Of a stretch of 64,000 bases of DNA, positions 36,262 through 45,701 are shown piece by piece. The stretch comes from Sphingomonas sp. 37zxx (GTDB taxonomy: Bacteria; Pseudomonadota; Alphaproteobacteria; Sphingomonadales; Sphingomonadaceae), in contig NZ_JROH01000009.1 of assembly GCF_000786205.1 (NCBI RefSeq), positions 107,643-171,642 on the forward strand. Direction: 5' to 3'. How positions within the stretch are numbered: position 1 is the first letter of the stretch; each line of letters opens with the position of its first letter. A model generated the notes under the pieces. The model was not told the DNA's origin. It saw only the letters and a list, made by a program, of their open reading frames with translations, and did not search any database. Made by a program: the position numbers and the translations under genes.

Positions 36262-37125
36262 ATTGACCGCTATCAGCTTCGCTATTTCCTCGCCGTGGTC
36301 GATCATGGCAATTTCTCGCGCGCCGCCGCCAATTGCCATGTGTCGCAGCCGACGCTGTCGGCGGGCATCGCCAAGCTCGAACGCTTTCTTGGCACCCCCT
36401 TATTCCTGCGGTCGAGCCAGCGGGTAGAACTCACCGGCGCGGGCACGCGCTTCCTCGACCATGCCCGCCGGATCGAAAGCGAGTTCAACCTGGCGCTGCA
36501 AGCCGCAACCGCCGCGACGAATCACCCCGAATTGCGGATCGGCATCCTGCACAGCATCCCCGCCGCCTTCATCGCGCGGGCCGTCAGCCAGATGCGCGCG
36601 CTCGATCCCGAGGCGCGGATCGAACTGGTCGACGGCAGCGAGCGCGAACTGGTCGGCCATGTCGCGCGTGGCCGCGTCGATTGCGCGCTGACGCTGGTGG
36701 CGCGCGGCGGCGACCGCTTCCTAGAAGAGACGCTGTTCGACGAAGGCTATGCGCTCGCCCTGCCCGCCAATCACCGGCTGGCCGGTGAAGCAGTGATCGA
36801 GGCCGAGGCGCTTGCCGCCGAGGTGATGATCGTCCGCCGCCATTGCGAGGCGCTGTCCGAAACCAGCCGGCATTTCACCGAACGCGGGGTGCGCCCGCAT
36901 TTCGCCTATCGGTCGACCAATGATGAGCGGGTGCTGGCGATGATCGCCGCCGGGCTTGGACTGACGATGATGCCGCTGGGGTATGATTCGCCCGGCGTCG
37001 TTCGCCCGCGCCTGGCCGGGTTCAACCTGCGCCGTTCGATCGGGCTGATCTATGGCGCGAATGCAGAGGCTTTGGCGACGACCCCACCCGCGCTGATCGC
37101 CGCGCTGCGAACAGCGGTCGCCTGA
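36250..37125 (+). CDS. LysR-family transcriptional regulator
   Basis: A 291-residue regulator with an N-terminal winged helix-turn-helix (residues 5-63, with FSRAAANCHVSQPTLSAGIAKLE) and a periplasmic-binding-like effector domain (about residues 92-290). Its divergent position beside the leucine operon makes it the likely regulator of isovaleryl-CoA and methylcrotonyl-CoA metabolism, with an acyl-CoA or acid as effector; this is inference. No ribosome site is evident before the ATG at 36250, and the next ATG at 36259 (MIDRYQLRYF) is an alternative. The message may be leaderless. Confidence 0.9.
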   Translation: MRSMIDRYQLRYFLAVVDHGNFSRAAANCHVSQPTLSAGIAKLERFLGTPLFLRSSQRVELTGAGTRFLDHARRIESEFNLALQAATAATNHPELRIGILHSIPAAFIARAVSQMRALDPEARIELVDGSERELVGHVARGRVDCALTLVARGGDRFLEETLFDEGYALALPANHRLAGEAVIEAEALAAEVMIVRRHCEALSETSRHFTERGVRPHFAYRSTNDERVLAMIAAGLGLTMMPLGYDSPGVVRPRLAGFNLRRSIGLIYGANAEALATTPPALIAALRTAVA

Positions 37126-37177
37126 CGATTTCCCCCGCCTGCCCCTGCACGGCGGCGGTCGCCGCCCCATATTTGGG

Positions 37178-38059
37178 ATGATGCCAGCGCCAACCCCGCC
37201 CCGTTTAGCCGATATTCGCTCCGGCCCTGCCGCATTGTTGCGGCGGCAGATGATCGGTCAGGTGCGCGCGGTGTTCAACGATCAGGCAAAGGGCGAGCGC
37301 CCGGTGATGCGATCGGACAATGCCTTGTTCGATCCGGGCACGCCGATCTGGCGGGTGCATGGCGATGTCACCAGCATGATGGTCGGCGGCGTTGCGGCGT
37401 TGCTGCTCCAGATGCTTCACCCCGCCGCGCTTGCCGGGGTGTGGGACCATTCGAATTTCCGCGAGGACATGCTGGGCCGCCTGCGCCGCACCGCGCGCTT
37501 CATCGCGGTGACCACCTATGGCGACCGGGTCGACGCCGAAGCGGCGATGGCGCGGGTGCGCCGGATTCACGATCATGTCGGCGGCACGCTTGCCGATGGC
37601 ACCCCCTATCGCGCCGGCGATCCGCATTTGCTGGCATGGGTGCATGTCGCCGAAGCGATCGGCTTTCTCGATGCGTGGCAGAAGTTCGGATCAAAGCCGC
37701 TCACCAGCCCCGAACAGGACCGCTATTTCGCGCAGTTCGCACAGATTGCGCGCGCGCTGGGGGCGGACCCGGTGCCCGAAACCCGCGCCGCCGCCGATTC
37801 GCTGTTGCTGGCCTATCGCGGTGAACTGCGGGTCGATTCGCGCACCCGCGAAGTGTCTCGCCTGATCCTGTCACAGCCCGCGCGTTCGGCGGTGGCAGCG
37901 CCGGTGCAAGCGATGCTGCTTCAGGCGGCGGTCGATCTGCTGCCCCCCTGGGCGGCGGCGATGCACGGCCTGCCGACCTCGCGAATGCGCCGGCCGCTGG
38001 TGTCGGGCACGACCACCGGCGTCGCCAGGGCGCTGCGCTGGGCCTTCGCTACTGCCTGA
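37178..38059 (+). CDS. MpaB/latex-clearing-type oxygenase family protein (formerly DUF2236)
   Basis: A 293-residue protein of the oxygenase MpaB family, whose characterised members are haem proteins (latex clearing protein Lcp, mycophenolate pathway MpaB). Conserved elements include the N-terminal WRVHGDVTSMMVGGVAALLLQMLHP region, where histidines near residues 63 and 82 are seen, and the phrase HLLAWVHVAEAIGFLDAW. There is no signal peptide. It follows the LysR gene by 52 bases on the same strand. The substrate is unknown. Confidence 0.85.
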   Translation: MMPAPTPPRLADIRSGPAALLRRQMIGQVRAVFNDQAKGERPVMRSDNALFDPGTPIWRVHGDVTSMMVGGVAALLLQMLHPAALAGVWDHSNFREDMLGRLRRTARFIAVTTYGDRVDAEAAMARVRRIHDHVGGTLADGTPYRAGDPHLLAWVHVAEAIGFLDAWQKFGSKPLTSPEQDRYFAQFAQIARALGADPVPETRAAADSLLLAYRGELRVDSRTREVSRLILSQPARSAVAAPVQAMLLQAAVDLLPPWAAAMHGLPTSRMRRPLVSGTTTGVARALRWAFATA

Positions 38060-38068
38060 GCCGCGCGA

Positions 38069-39514
38069 TCAGGCCGCCGCTGGCAGCGTCGTCCACCCCA
38101 GCGCCGGGATCGTCATCGAACGCTTGCCTGACAGATCCACCCGCGTGACCAATATCTGCCGCTCCTCGATATAGCCGATCACCCGCCGCGCGCGCCCAAG
38201 CGAGGTGGTGCCATATACCCGCGCCAGTTCCTCGTCGCTCGGGCACGGCGCGCCATCGCGAGCCGCGCGGGCGATCGCCAGATACGGTCCCAGCATATCG
38301 TCGGGCAGGTCACGCGCGGCGCGGATCGCGGGTGCCCATTCCTCGCCCTCGCAATCATACACCCCCGCGCGCGCCGCCGCGACCCGGCGGGCAAAGGCCG
38401 ATGCGTCGAGCGGCGAGCGATGTACCCCCTGCATCCGGCAGCGCACCTGGAAATCCTGGAACAACATCGTTGCCGATCGCGCGGCGGCGTCAGGTTCGGC
38501 CACGATCGCGCGCAGCACATCGGCAACCACCGCCGCGACATCGACGGGGGGCGAATCATCCTCGACCGGCGGCGGCAGATCGACCTTGGCCAGCGTTTCG
38601 AGCACGCTTTCGGCGGGCGCGGGCGGCGGCGGCGGTGGCGACACCAGGAACAGGCTCGCCTGCTCGGGTTCTTCAAGCAACGTCTGCTTCATGTCCGCCG
38701 ATGGTGTTGGCAACGGCGTCAGCTTGGGTGCGACCGCGCGCGCGCCGGTTTCGACCGAACCGATACGGATCGACACCGGCCGCCGCGAGATCGCCGGCCC
38801 CAGCGCCAGGAAGCTGCCGCGCGCCAGATCGCGGATCGCATCGGCCTGTTTGCGCTCCATCCCCAGCAAATCGGCAGCGCGCAGCATGTCGATGTCTAGG
38901 AACGTCCGCCCCATCAGGAAGTTCGACGCTTCGGCGGCGACGTTCTTGGCAAGCTTGGCCAGCCGCTGCGTCGCGATGATTCCGGCCAGTCCGCGCTTGC
39001 GCCCGCGACACATCAGGTTGGTCATCGCCCCCAGCGATGCACGCCGCACCTCTTCGGCTACCTCGCCGCCACCTGCCGGCGCGAACACCTGCGCCTCGTC
39101 GACCACCACCAGGGCCGGATACCAATGTTCACGCGGCGCATCGAACAGCCCGCCCAGAAACGCCGCAGCCGTCCGCATCTGCCCCTCGGCCTCCAGCCCC
39201 TCTAGGCTCAGCACCACCGACGCGCGATGCTCGCGGCAGCGCCCGGCAAAGCGCAGGATTTCAGCCGCCGAATATTCCCCCGCCTCGACCACGACATGGC
39301 CATAGCGTTCGGACAAGGTGACGAAATCGCCCTCGGGATCAATGATGACCTGCTGGACATGCGGGGCGCTGCGTTCAAGCAGCCGGCGCAACAGATGCGA
39401 TTTGCCCGACCCGGAATTGCCCTGCACCAGCAGGCGGGTCGCCAATAATTCTTCCAGGTCGATCGACGCGGGACGTCCCGCATCGTCGACCCCCATGTCC
39501 ACCGATATCGCCAT
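38069..39514 (-). CDS. HerA-like ATP-binding protein (DUF87 type)
   Basis: A 481-residue ATPase of the HerA/FtsK-related family. Walker A is GNSGSGKS at residues 32-39 and Walker B is LVVVDEAQVF; an arginine-rich sensor region with CRGRKRGLAGIIATQR follows. The C-terminal third after a proline-rich linker (PPPPPPAPAE) is not part of the ATPase and resembles a helical or winged-helix module. The ATG at 39514 (MAISVDMG) is preferred over an in-frame TTG 12 codons upstream. No nuclease NurA gene is adjacent, so a DNA end-processing role is uncertain. Confidence 0.87.
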   Translation of the reverse strand: MAISVDMGVDDAGRPASIDLEELLATRLLVQGNSGSGKSHLLRRLLERSAPHVQQVIIDPEGDFVTLSERYGHVVVEAGEYSAAEILRFAGRCREHRASVVLSLEGLEAEGQMRTAAAFLGGLFDAPREHWYPALVVVDEAQVFAPAGGGEVAEEVRRASLGAMTNLMCRGRKRGLAGIIATQRLAKLAKNVAAEASNFLMGRTFLDIDMLRAADLLGMERKQADAIRDLARGSFLALGPAISRRPVSIRIGSVETGARAVAPKLTPLPTPSADMKQTLLEEPEQASLFLVSPPPPPPAPAESVLETLAKVDLPPPVEDDSPPVDVAAVVADVLRAIVAEPDAAARSATMLFQDFQVRCRMQGVHRSPLDASAFARRVAAARAGVYDCEGEEWAPAIRAARDLPDDMLGPYLAIARAARDGAPCPSDEELARVYGTTSLGRARRVIGYIEERQILVTRVDLSGKRSMTIPALGWTTLPAAA

Positions 39515-39586
39515 GGCGTGCGTGTGGCCGATGGGGGGGACGACAGGCAAGCGATAACCGACAGAAAGCTGTGAATCGAAATCGGC

Positions 39587-39613
39587 GCTCCCCTCCCCGA
39601 TCGGGAGGGGAGC
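39587..39613. terminator. Palindromic hairpin after the transporter gene
   Basis: GCTCCCCTCCC pairs with GGGAGGGGAGC around a short GA/TC-containing centre with one extra C. It starts eight bases beyond the transporter stop codon on the minus strand and probably terminates the transporter message. The C-rich stem is similar in style to the other palindromes in the window. Confidence 0.6.
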
Positions 39614-39620
39614 AACCGGA

Positions 39621-41291
39621 TCAGTCGTTCAGGCTGCGCTTGAACGTCTCGGGCAGCCAGATCAGCCCGACCACCACCGTCAGCGACGCCACCACGATCG
39701 GATACCACAGGCCATAAGTGATATCCCCCGTCGCCGCGACCATCGCAAAGGCCACCGTCGGCAGAAACCCGCCGAACCAGCCATTGCCGATATGATAGGG
39801 CAGCGACATCGACGTGTAACGGATCCGCGTCGGGAATAATTCGACGAGCAGCGCAGCGATCGGGCCGTAAACCATCGTCACCAGGAAGACGAGCGCGAAC
39901 AGGATCGCAATCACCGTCACCCGGTCGATCTGTGCTGGATCGGCCTTGGCAGGATAGCCGACGGTCGCCAGCCCCGCCTTTACTTCATTTTGAAACGCAG
40001 TGATCGCCGCTGACCGCTCGGGGCCGCTCACCATCGCCGGATTGGGCGAGGCAAAGACCGCATCACCGATGCGAACCTGTGCCACAGTGCCCGCCGGTGC
40101 CTCGACATTGTTATAGTCCAGGCCGTTCTTGGCCAGATACGCCTTGGCAATGTCGCAGCTCGTGCTGTCGAACTTGTTCCTGCCGACCGGATCGAACTGG
40201 AACGAGCATTCGCCTTCATGCGCCAGCACGGTGATCGGTGCGGCGGCGGTGGCACGCGCCAGTGCGGGATTGGCAGCGTCGGTCAGCGCGCCGAACAGCG
40301 GGAAATAGGTGATCGCCGCCAGCGCGCAGCCGCTCAGGATGATCGGCTTGCGACCGATCTTGTCCGACAGCCAGCCAAAGAACACGAAGAACGGCGTCGC
40401 CAATGCCAGCGCAATCGCGATCATGATATTCGCGCTCGCGCCATCCACCTTCATCGTGCGTTCGAGGAAGAACAGCGCATAGAATTGGCCGGTGTACCAG
40501 ACCACACCCTGCCCCGCGACCGCACCGAACAGCGCGATCAGCACCCATTTACCGTTGCTCCACGTCCCGAATGCTTCGGTCAGCGGTGCCTTCGACGTTG
40601 CGCCCTCGTCCTTCATCTTCTGAAAGACCGGGCTTTCGGCAAGCTGCAAGCGGATCCACAGCGATACGCCCAGTAACAGGATCGAAATCAGGAACGGCAC
40701 GCGCCAGCCCCATGAAGCAAAGGCTTCCTCGCCCATCGCGGTCCGCAGCCCGATGACGACCAGCAGCGCCGCGAACAGCCCCATCGTCGCCGTCGTCTGA
40801 ATCCAACTGGTGAACAGCCCGCGCTTGCCCGGCGGGGCATGCTCGGCAACATATGTCGCCGCACCGCCATATTCGCCGCCCAGCGCGAGGCCCTGGATCA
40901 GTCGCAGCGCCACCAGAATGATCGGCGCGGCAACGCCGATCGATGCATAGCTTGGCAGCAGACCGACCGAGAAGGTGGCAAGGCCCATCAGCCCCATCGT
41001 CACCAGGAAGGTATTCTTGCGCCCGACCAGATCGCCGATCCGCCCGAACACCAGCGCGCCGAACGGTCGCACCGCAAAGCCAGCAGCAAACGCAGCCAGC
41101 GCCAGGATAAAGCCCGTCGTCTCGTTCACGCCCGAAAAGAATTGCGCGGTGATATAGGCCGCGAGCAGGCCATAGAGGTAGAAGTCATACCATTCGAACA
41201 CGGTGCCCAGCGATGACGCCGCGATCACCAGTTTCTCGTTCTGCTTCACCGACATCTTGCCCGGTGGCACCTCATCATATGTCGTCGCCAT
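39621..41291 (-). CDS. MHS-type major facilitator transporter with a large extra loop
   Basis: A 556-residue proton-linked transporter of the metabolite:H+ symporter family, with the signature FEWYDFYLYGLLA and the loop motif GRIGDLVGRK. Twelve membrane helices are expected. About 110 residues with two cysteines (ECSFQFD and TSCDIAK) are inserted between helices in the C-terminal half, making it longer than a usual family member of about 430 residues. It lies next to a DcaP porin gene and acetyl-CoA synthetase, which suggests uptake of acetate or another short organic acid. The hydrophilic insert is probably extracytoplasmic. Confidence 0.9.
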   Translation of the reverse strand: MATTYDEVPPGKMSVKQNEKLVIAASSLGTVFEWYDFYLYGLLAAYITAQFFSGVNETTGFILALAAFAAGFAVRPFGALVFGRIGDLVGRKNTFLVTMGLMGLATFSVGLLPSYASIGVAAPIILVALRLIQGLALGGEYGGAATYVAEHAPPGKRGLFTSWIQTTATMGLFAALLVVIGLRTAMGEEAFASWGWRVPFLISILLLGVSLWIRLQLAESPVFQKMKDEGATSKAPLTEAFGTWSNGKWVLIALFGAVAGQGVVWYTGQFYALFFLERTMKVDGASANIMIAIALALATPFFVFFGWLSDKIGRKPIILSGCALAAITYFPLFGALTDAANPALARATAAAPITVLAHEGECSFQFDPVGRNKFDSTSCDIAKAYLAKNGLDYNNVEAPAGTVAQVRIGDAVFASPNPAMVSGPERSAAITAFQNEVKAGLATVGYPAKADPAQIDRVTVIAILFALVFLVTMVYGPIAALLVELFPTRIRYTSMSLPYHIGNGWFGGFLPTVAFAMVAATGDITYGLWYPIVVASLTVVVGLIWLPETFKRSLND

Positions 41292-41312
41292 GCACCCTCT
41301 CCCTGTGATGAA

Positions 41313-42710
41313 TTAGAAGCCGTATTTGATCGCGAACTCGATACGATCGAGCGCGCCGGTATCGCCGTTCAGCAATTCGCGGACACCGTGGCGATATTCG
41401 ATGCCGACGTCGAAACCCTTGGTCGGCGTCCAGAACAGGTTCGCCGCGCCGCCATAGGCCTTGGCATTGGCCAGGCCGGTGACGATCAGCCCCTCGGGAT
41501 ATTGCGCCGATTGATAGCTGCCGGTGAAGGTCGATCGCAGCGTCGGCGTCCACCCCAGCTTCACCGCCGCAAAGCCCGCGAAATTGTCGATCACCAGCAA
41601 TTGCCCGCCCGGCCCGGCATAGAGCGCGTCGGGAACATACCCCAGGCCCAGATACCGCCCGATGCCCTGGCCATAAGTCGCCATGAAGCGCAGATCGCTG
41701 CCATTGGCCCCGATCGGCACCTTGCCCGATCCCGACACGCCCCAGCCGAACGCGCTGTCGCCCACGCCAAGCGCATCGACACGCAATTCGCGCGCGATCG
41801 CGGCAATCGCGAAATCGCCAAAGCGAGGCTTCAGGTTCAGCCGCGCGACCAGATCGGGCGCGCGATCATCGTCGGTATCGACCAGTGCGGCATTGCCCGG
41901 CAGCGCGGTCTCGCTCTGCGGATTCTCGATCGCCAATTGCAGGTTTGCGGTCTTCGACAGCGGCACGGTGTAGCGGATCAGCGCCTGCCGGTTGAACACC
42001 GTCCCCTCGAGCGGCCCGACGAAATCGGTGCTTTCGGGCAGCACGCCGACATTCTGGAAGGTCGACCATTCCTGCCCGACCAGCAGGTTACCATATTCGA
42101 TGAAGCCGCGGCGGAACGTCGGCACATAGGGGTTGGTCGCGCGCTGCGCTCCCACCGGCGCGGTCGCCAGCGCGAAATCGAATTCGATCAGCGTCTTGAT
42201 CTCGCCGCCGCCCGCCGGGGTCGATGAACTCAGCGCGATCCGCGATTGGCGGGCGGACAATAACAGGTCTTCGCTCGAAAAATTGCCGCCGACCGGGATT
42301 TGCTGCGGCAGATAGAATTCCTTGCCCAGCCCGCCGACTGCGACCTCGCCCGCGCTGTAGCGGCTGGCGATGGTGTTCAGCCGGACAAAGCCGTTCAGCT
42401 TCACCGTCGTATTGCCCACCCGAAATCCATCGGGCGGCGATGCGGCTGCGGCGTGGCTTTGACCCTGCGACGATACCGCCGGATATGCCGTCGGCGCGAG
42501 CGGCCGGCCCGCCACCGCAACCGGGGAAACGCTAGCGGGCGGCGCGGCGCGGGCAGCGCGAAGCTCACCGCGCAGCGTCGCCACCGCCTCCTCCAACTGG
42601 TTCAGCCGCGCTTCCAACTGCACCTCGCGCCCGGTCTGCGCTTCGGCACGCCCGGCCACGATCGATGCGATCGCGACGCTTGCCAGCAACAGGCCTTGAT
42701 GGTGTCGCAT
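41313..42710 (-). CDS. DcaP-family outer membrane porin
   Basis: A 465-residue outer-membrane protein. A signal peptide ends near AGRAEAQ, followed by a coiled-coil segment (residues 28-55, LEARLNQLEEAVATLRGELR) typical of DcaP trimers, a proline-rich linker, and a 16-strand-type barrel ending in FAIKYGF with a terminal phenylalanine. DcaP-like channels pass dicarboxylates and other anions. It is divergent from acs and follows the MHS transporter, which suggests a role in organic acid entry. The family assignment is from coiled-coil plus barrel architecture. Confidence 0.87.
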   Translation of the reverse strand: MRHHQGLLLASVAIASIVAGRAEAQTGREVQLEARLNQLEEAVATLRGELRAARAAPPASVSPVAVAGRPLAPTAYPAVSSQGQSHAAAASPPDGFRVGNTTVKLNGFVRLNTIASRYSAGEVAVGGLGKEFYLPQQIPVGGNFSSEDLLLSARQSRIALSSSTPAGGGEIKTLIEFDFALATAPVGAQRATNPYVPTFRRGFIEYGNLLVGQEWSTFQNVGVLPESTDFVGPLEGTVFNRQALIRYTVPLSKTANLQLAIENPQSETALPGNAALVDTDDDRAPDLVARLNLKPRFGDFAIAAIARELRVDALGVGDSAFGWGVSGSGKVPIGANGSDLRFMATYGQGIGRYLGLGYVPDALYAGPGGQLLVIDNFAGFAAVKLGWTPTLRSTFTGSYQSAQYPEGLIVTGLANAKAYGGAANLFWTPTKGFDVGIEYRHGVRELLNGDTGALDRIEFAIKYGF

Positions 42711-42909
42711 CCATACTCTCCCAAGGCTGCCGGTGCGCGCTCATGGCACGCACTCTGACAGCGGCTTCAGGATCGACCGCCCACGGGCATGGCGATAGTT
42801 AGACGTTCGTCGATGCCCATAGACGGTGCGCGTCTGCGACCTAGGTCTGGGATGCGCCGGCGATGCGAACCGGGTAATGGTTAGCGAAACAATCAGAGAG
42901 GAGCCTTAG

Positions 42910-44853
42910 ATGAGTCAGGCCATCCACCGCGTTCCCGCCACCTGGGCGGAAACCGCGAAGATCGACGCAGCCGGCTACACCGCCGCGCATGCCCGCTCGA
43001 TCGCTGATCCCAACGGCTTCTGGCGCGACGAGGCGAAGCGGATCGACTGGATCAAACCTTTCACCCGCGTCAAGGAAACCTCGTTCGACGAGGCCGATTT
43101 CGGCATCCAATGGTTCGCCGACGGAAAGCTGAACGTGTCGGCCAACTGCCTCGATCGCCATCTCGCCGAACGCGGCGATACCGTGGCGATCCTGTGGGAG
43201 CCCGACAGCCCCGGCGACGCCCGCCGCATCACCTATCGCGAGCTGCACGCCGAAGTTTGCCGCTTCGCCAACATCCTGAAAGACAATGGCGTCGGGCGCG
43301 GCGACCGCGTGACGCTGTACATGCCGATGATCCCCGAAGCGGCGATGGCGATGCTCGCCTGCACGCGGATCGGCGCGATCCATTCGATCGTCTTTGGCGG
43401 CTTTTCATCCGACGCGCTTGCGGGCCGAATCCGCGATTGCGACAGCACGCTGGTCATCACCGCTGATGAAGGGCTTCGCAGCGGCAAGACCGTACCGCTC
43501 AAGGCCAATCTCGACGAAGCGCTCAAGCGCTGCCCATCGGTGCAAAAGGTCGTCGTCGTCCGCCGCACCGGCGGCGCGGTGGTGATGCAGGAAGGCCGCG
43601 ACGTCTGGTACCACGAGGCGCTCGACGCCGCCTCGCCCGATTGCGCACCTGAAGCGATGGGTGCCGAGGACCCGCTGTTCATCCTCTATACCAGCGGATC
43701 GACCGGCCAGCCAAAGGGGGTGCTGCACACCACCGGCGGCTATCTGGTGTGGGCGTCGATGACGCATGAATATATCTTTGATTATCGCCCCGGCGACGTG
43801 TTCTGGTGCGCCGCCGACATCGGCTGGGTCACCGGCCACACCTATGTTGTCTATGGCCCGCTCGCCAATGGCGCGACGACGGTGATGTTCGAAGGGGTGC
43901 CCAACTGGCCCGATCCCAGCCGCTTCTGGCAGGTCGTCGACAAATTCGGCGTCAACATCTTCTACGCCGCCCCCACCGCGCTTCGCGCGCTGATGCGCGA
44001 GGGCGACGATTATGTCACGCGCACCGATCGTTCGTCGCTTCGCCTCCTTGGCAGCGTCGGCGAGCCGATCAATCCCGAAGCCTGGGAATGGTATTACCGT
44101 GTCGTCGGCGACAGCCGCTGCCCGATCGTCGATACTTGGTGGCAGACCGAAACCGGCGGCGCGATGATCTCGCCGCTGCCAGGCGCGACCGATCTGAAAC
44201 CTGGTTCAGCTACCAAGCCGATGTTCGGCGTCCAGCCGCAACTGGTCGATACCGAGGGACAGGTGCTCGACGGCGCGACTGAGGGGTGCCTGGTGATCAC
44301 CGATAGCTGGCCGGGGCAGATGCGCACCGTCTGGGGCGATCACGATCGGTTTTTCCAGACCTATTTTACCACTTTCCCCGGCAAATATTTCACCGGCGAC
44401 GGCGCGCGGCGCGATGCCGATGGCGATTACTGGATCACTGGGCGGATCGACGACGTCATCAACGTCAGTGGCCATCGCATGGGCACTGCCGAAGTCGAAA
44501 GCGCACTAGTCGCGCATGCTCACGTCGCCGAGGCGGCGGTTGTCGGCATGCCGCATCCGGTGAAGGGTCAGGGCATCTATGCCTATGTCACGCTCAACGC
44601 CAACGTTGCCGACAGCGAGGAACTGCGCAAGGAATTGTCGCTGTGGGTGCGCCGTGAGATCGGCCCGATCGCCACGCCCGACGTGATCCAGTTCGCGCCG
44701 GGCCTGCCCAAGACCCGCTCGGGCAAGATCATGCGCCGCATTTTGCGCAAAATTGCCGAGGGCGACATCGGCTCGCTGGGCGATACTTCGACCCTCGCCG
44801 ATCCGGCGGTGGTGGACAATCTGATCGAGAATCGCCCACTGCTGCCTGCATGA
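42910..44853 (+). CDS. acs: Acetyl-CoA synthetase
   Basis: A 647-residue AMP-forming ligase that activates acetate to acetyl-CoA. Adenylation signatures include [15 protein letters not shown], the acetate-pocket region with [16 protein letters not shown], and the C-terminal [17 protein letters not shown] whose lysine is the usual acetylation site. A good ribosome site (GAGAGGAG) lies upstream. It is coupled by an ATGA overlap to a response regulator gene of the CrbR type, which suggests direct feedback between acetate activation and its control. A propionate role is also possible but less likely from the pocket. Confidence 0.96.
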   Translation: MSQAIHRVPATWAETAKIDAAGYTAAHARSIADPNGFWRDEAKRIDWIKPFTRVKETSFDEADFGIQWFADGKLNVSANCLDRHLAERGDTVAILWEPDSPGDARRITYRELHAEVCRFANILKDNGVGRGDRVTLYMPMIPEAAMAMLACTRIGAIHSIVFGGFSSDALAGRIRDCDSTLVITADEGLRSGKTVPLKANLDEALKRCPSVQKVVVVRRTGGAVVMQEGRDVWYHEALDAASPDCAPEAMGAEDPLFILYTSGSTGQPKGVLHTTGGYLVWASMTHEYIFDYRPGDVFWCAADIGWVTGHTYVVYGPLANGATTVMFEGVPNWPDPSRFWQVVDKFGVNIFYAAPTALRALMREGDDYVTRTDRSSLRLLGSVGEPINPEAWEWYYRVVGDSRCPIVDTWWQTETGGAMISPLPGATDLKPGSATKPMFGVQPQLVDTEGQVLDGATEGCLVITDSWPGQMRTVWGDHDRFFQTYFTTFPGKYFTGDGARRDADGDYWITGRIDDVINVSGHRMGTAEVESALVAHAHVAEAAVVGMPHPVKGQGIYAYVTLNANVADSEELRKELSLWVRREIGPIATPDVIQFAPGLPKTRSGKIMRRILRKIAEGDIGSLGDTSTLADPAVVDNLIENRPLLPA

Positions 44854-45473
44854 CCCAAACCATCCTCGTCGCCGACGACCATCCGCTGTTTCGCCAGGCG
44901 CTCACCCTGGCAATCGAGCGGGTGGCCCCGGCGGCAAAGATCGTCGAGGCGGGCACCGTCGCGCGCGCCGCCGAACTCGCGGCGCGTGCCGAGGATCTTG
45001 CCTTGGTGCTGCTTGACCTGAAGATGCCGGGCGCCGAAGGGTTTTCGGGCGTCGCACTGCTCCACGCCGAACGTCCCGGTGTGCCGATCCTGGTGGTATC
45101 GAGCGCCGATGGCCTGGCGGTCGCGCACGAGGCCTGCCGCTTCGGCGCGGTCGGCTTCATCGGCAAGGACCGCCCGCTCGAGGAAATCGAAACCGCGATC
45201 GCCGACGCGCTGGCGGGCAAGGCGATTGCCGGCCCCGCCGATCCTGAAATCGACGCGGTCGCCGAAAAGGTCGCGGGGCTTACCCCGATGCAGCTAAAGG
45301 TGCTGCTGGGTGTCCTCCACGGCCGGCTGAACAAACAGATCGCCTATGACCTGTCGATCAGCGAGGCGACGGTGAAGGCGCACATGACCGCAGTGCTCCG
45401 CAAACTCGACGTCCAGAACCGAACCCAGGCGGTACTCGCAGCGCGCGCGCTGGGTCTGGGGATTACGCACTAG
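44850..45473 (+). CDS. LuxR/NarL-family response regulator, CrbR-like
   Basis: A 207-residue regulator with an N-terminal receiver domain (acidic pocket DD near residue 10, phospho-acceptor D56 in [10 protein letters not shown]) and a C-terminal LuxR helix-turn-helix (about residues 143-205, [20 protein letters not shown]). It overlaps the acs stop by four bases. CrbR/ErdR regulators paired with SSS-family hybrid kinases control acs in Vibrio and Pseudomonas; the matching kinase is encoded convergently at 45702. Its stop codon TAG lies inside the first hairpin of the repeat that separates the two. Confidence 0.9.
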   Translation: MTQTILVADDHPLFRQALTLAIERVAPAAKIVEAGTVARAAELAARAEDLALVLLDLKMPGAEGFSGVALLHAERPGVPILVVSSADGLAVAHEACRFGAVGFIGKDRPLEEIETAIADALAGKAIAGPADPEIDAVAEKVAGLTPMQLKVLLGVLHGRLNKQIAYDLSISEATVKAHMTAVLRKLDVQNRTQAVLAARALGLGITH

Positions 45474-45639
45474 TGGTCCGATTCTGACATTTGCTACCCC
45501 CTTCGGCTCAGTCAGGAGCAAATGTCAGAATCTCCAGGACCACTAGCAATTATGTGATTCTAGTGGATTTTATGATTTTGACATTCGCAGCGAGAGCGTG
45601 CCGCAGGCGGGATGCGAATGTCAAAATCAATCCACTAGA
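45470..45639. repeat. Two tandem related long hairpins (CTAGTGG...CCACTAG)
   Basis: The first (45470-45546) has arms CTAGTGGTCC plus GATTCTGACATTTGCT, the second (45559-45639) arms TCTAGTGGATT plus GATTTTGACATTCGC. Each begins with CTAGTGG and ends with CCACTAG, and the two share much of their arms, so they are relatives. They fill most of the gap between the converging regulator and kinase genes. They look like miniature inverted-repeat elements; they could also act as terminators. Confidence 0.8.
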
Positions 45640-45701
45640 GCGCACCCCCCGTTCGTTTCGAGCGAAGTGGCGAAATCGCCACGCAGCGCGGACTACCCCC
45701 G

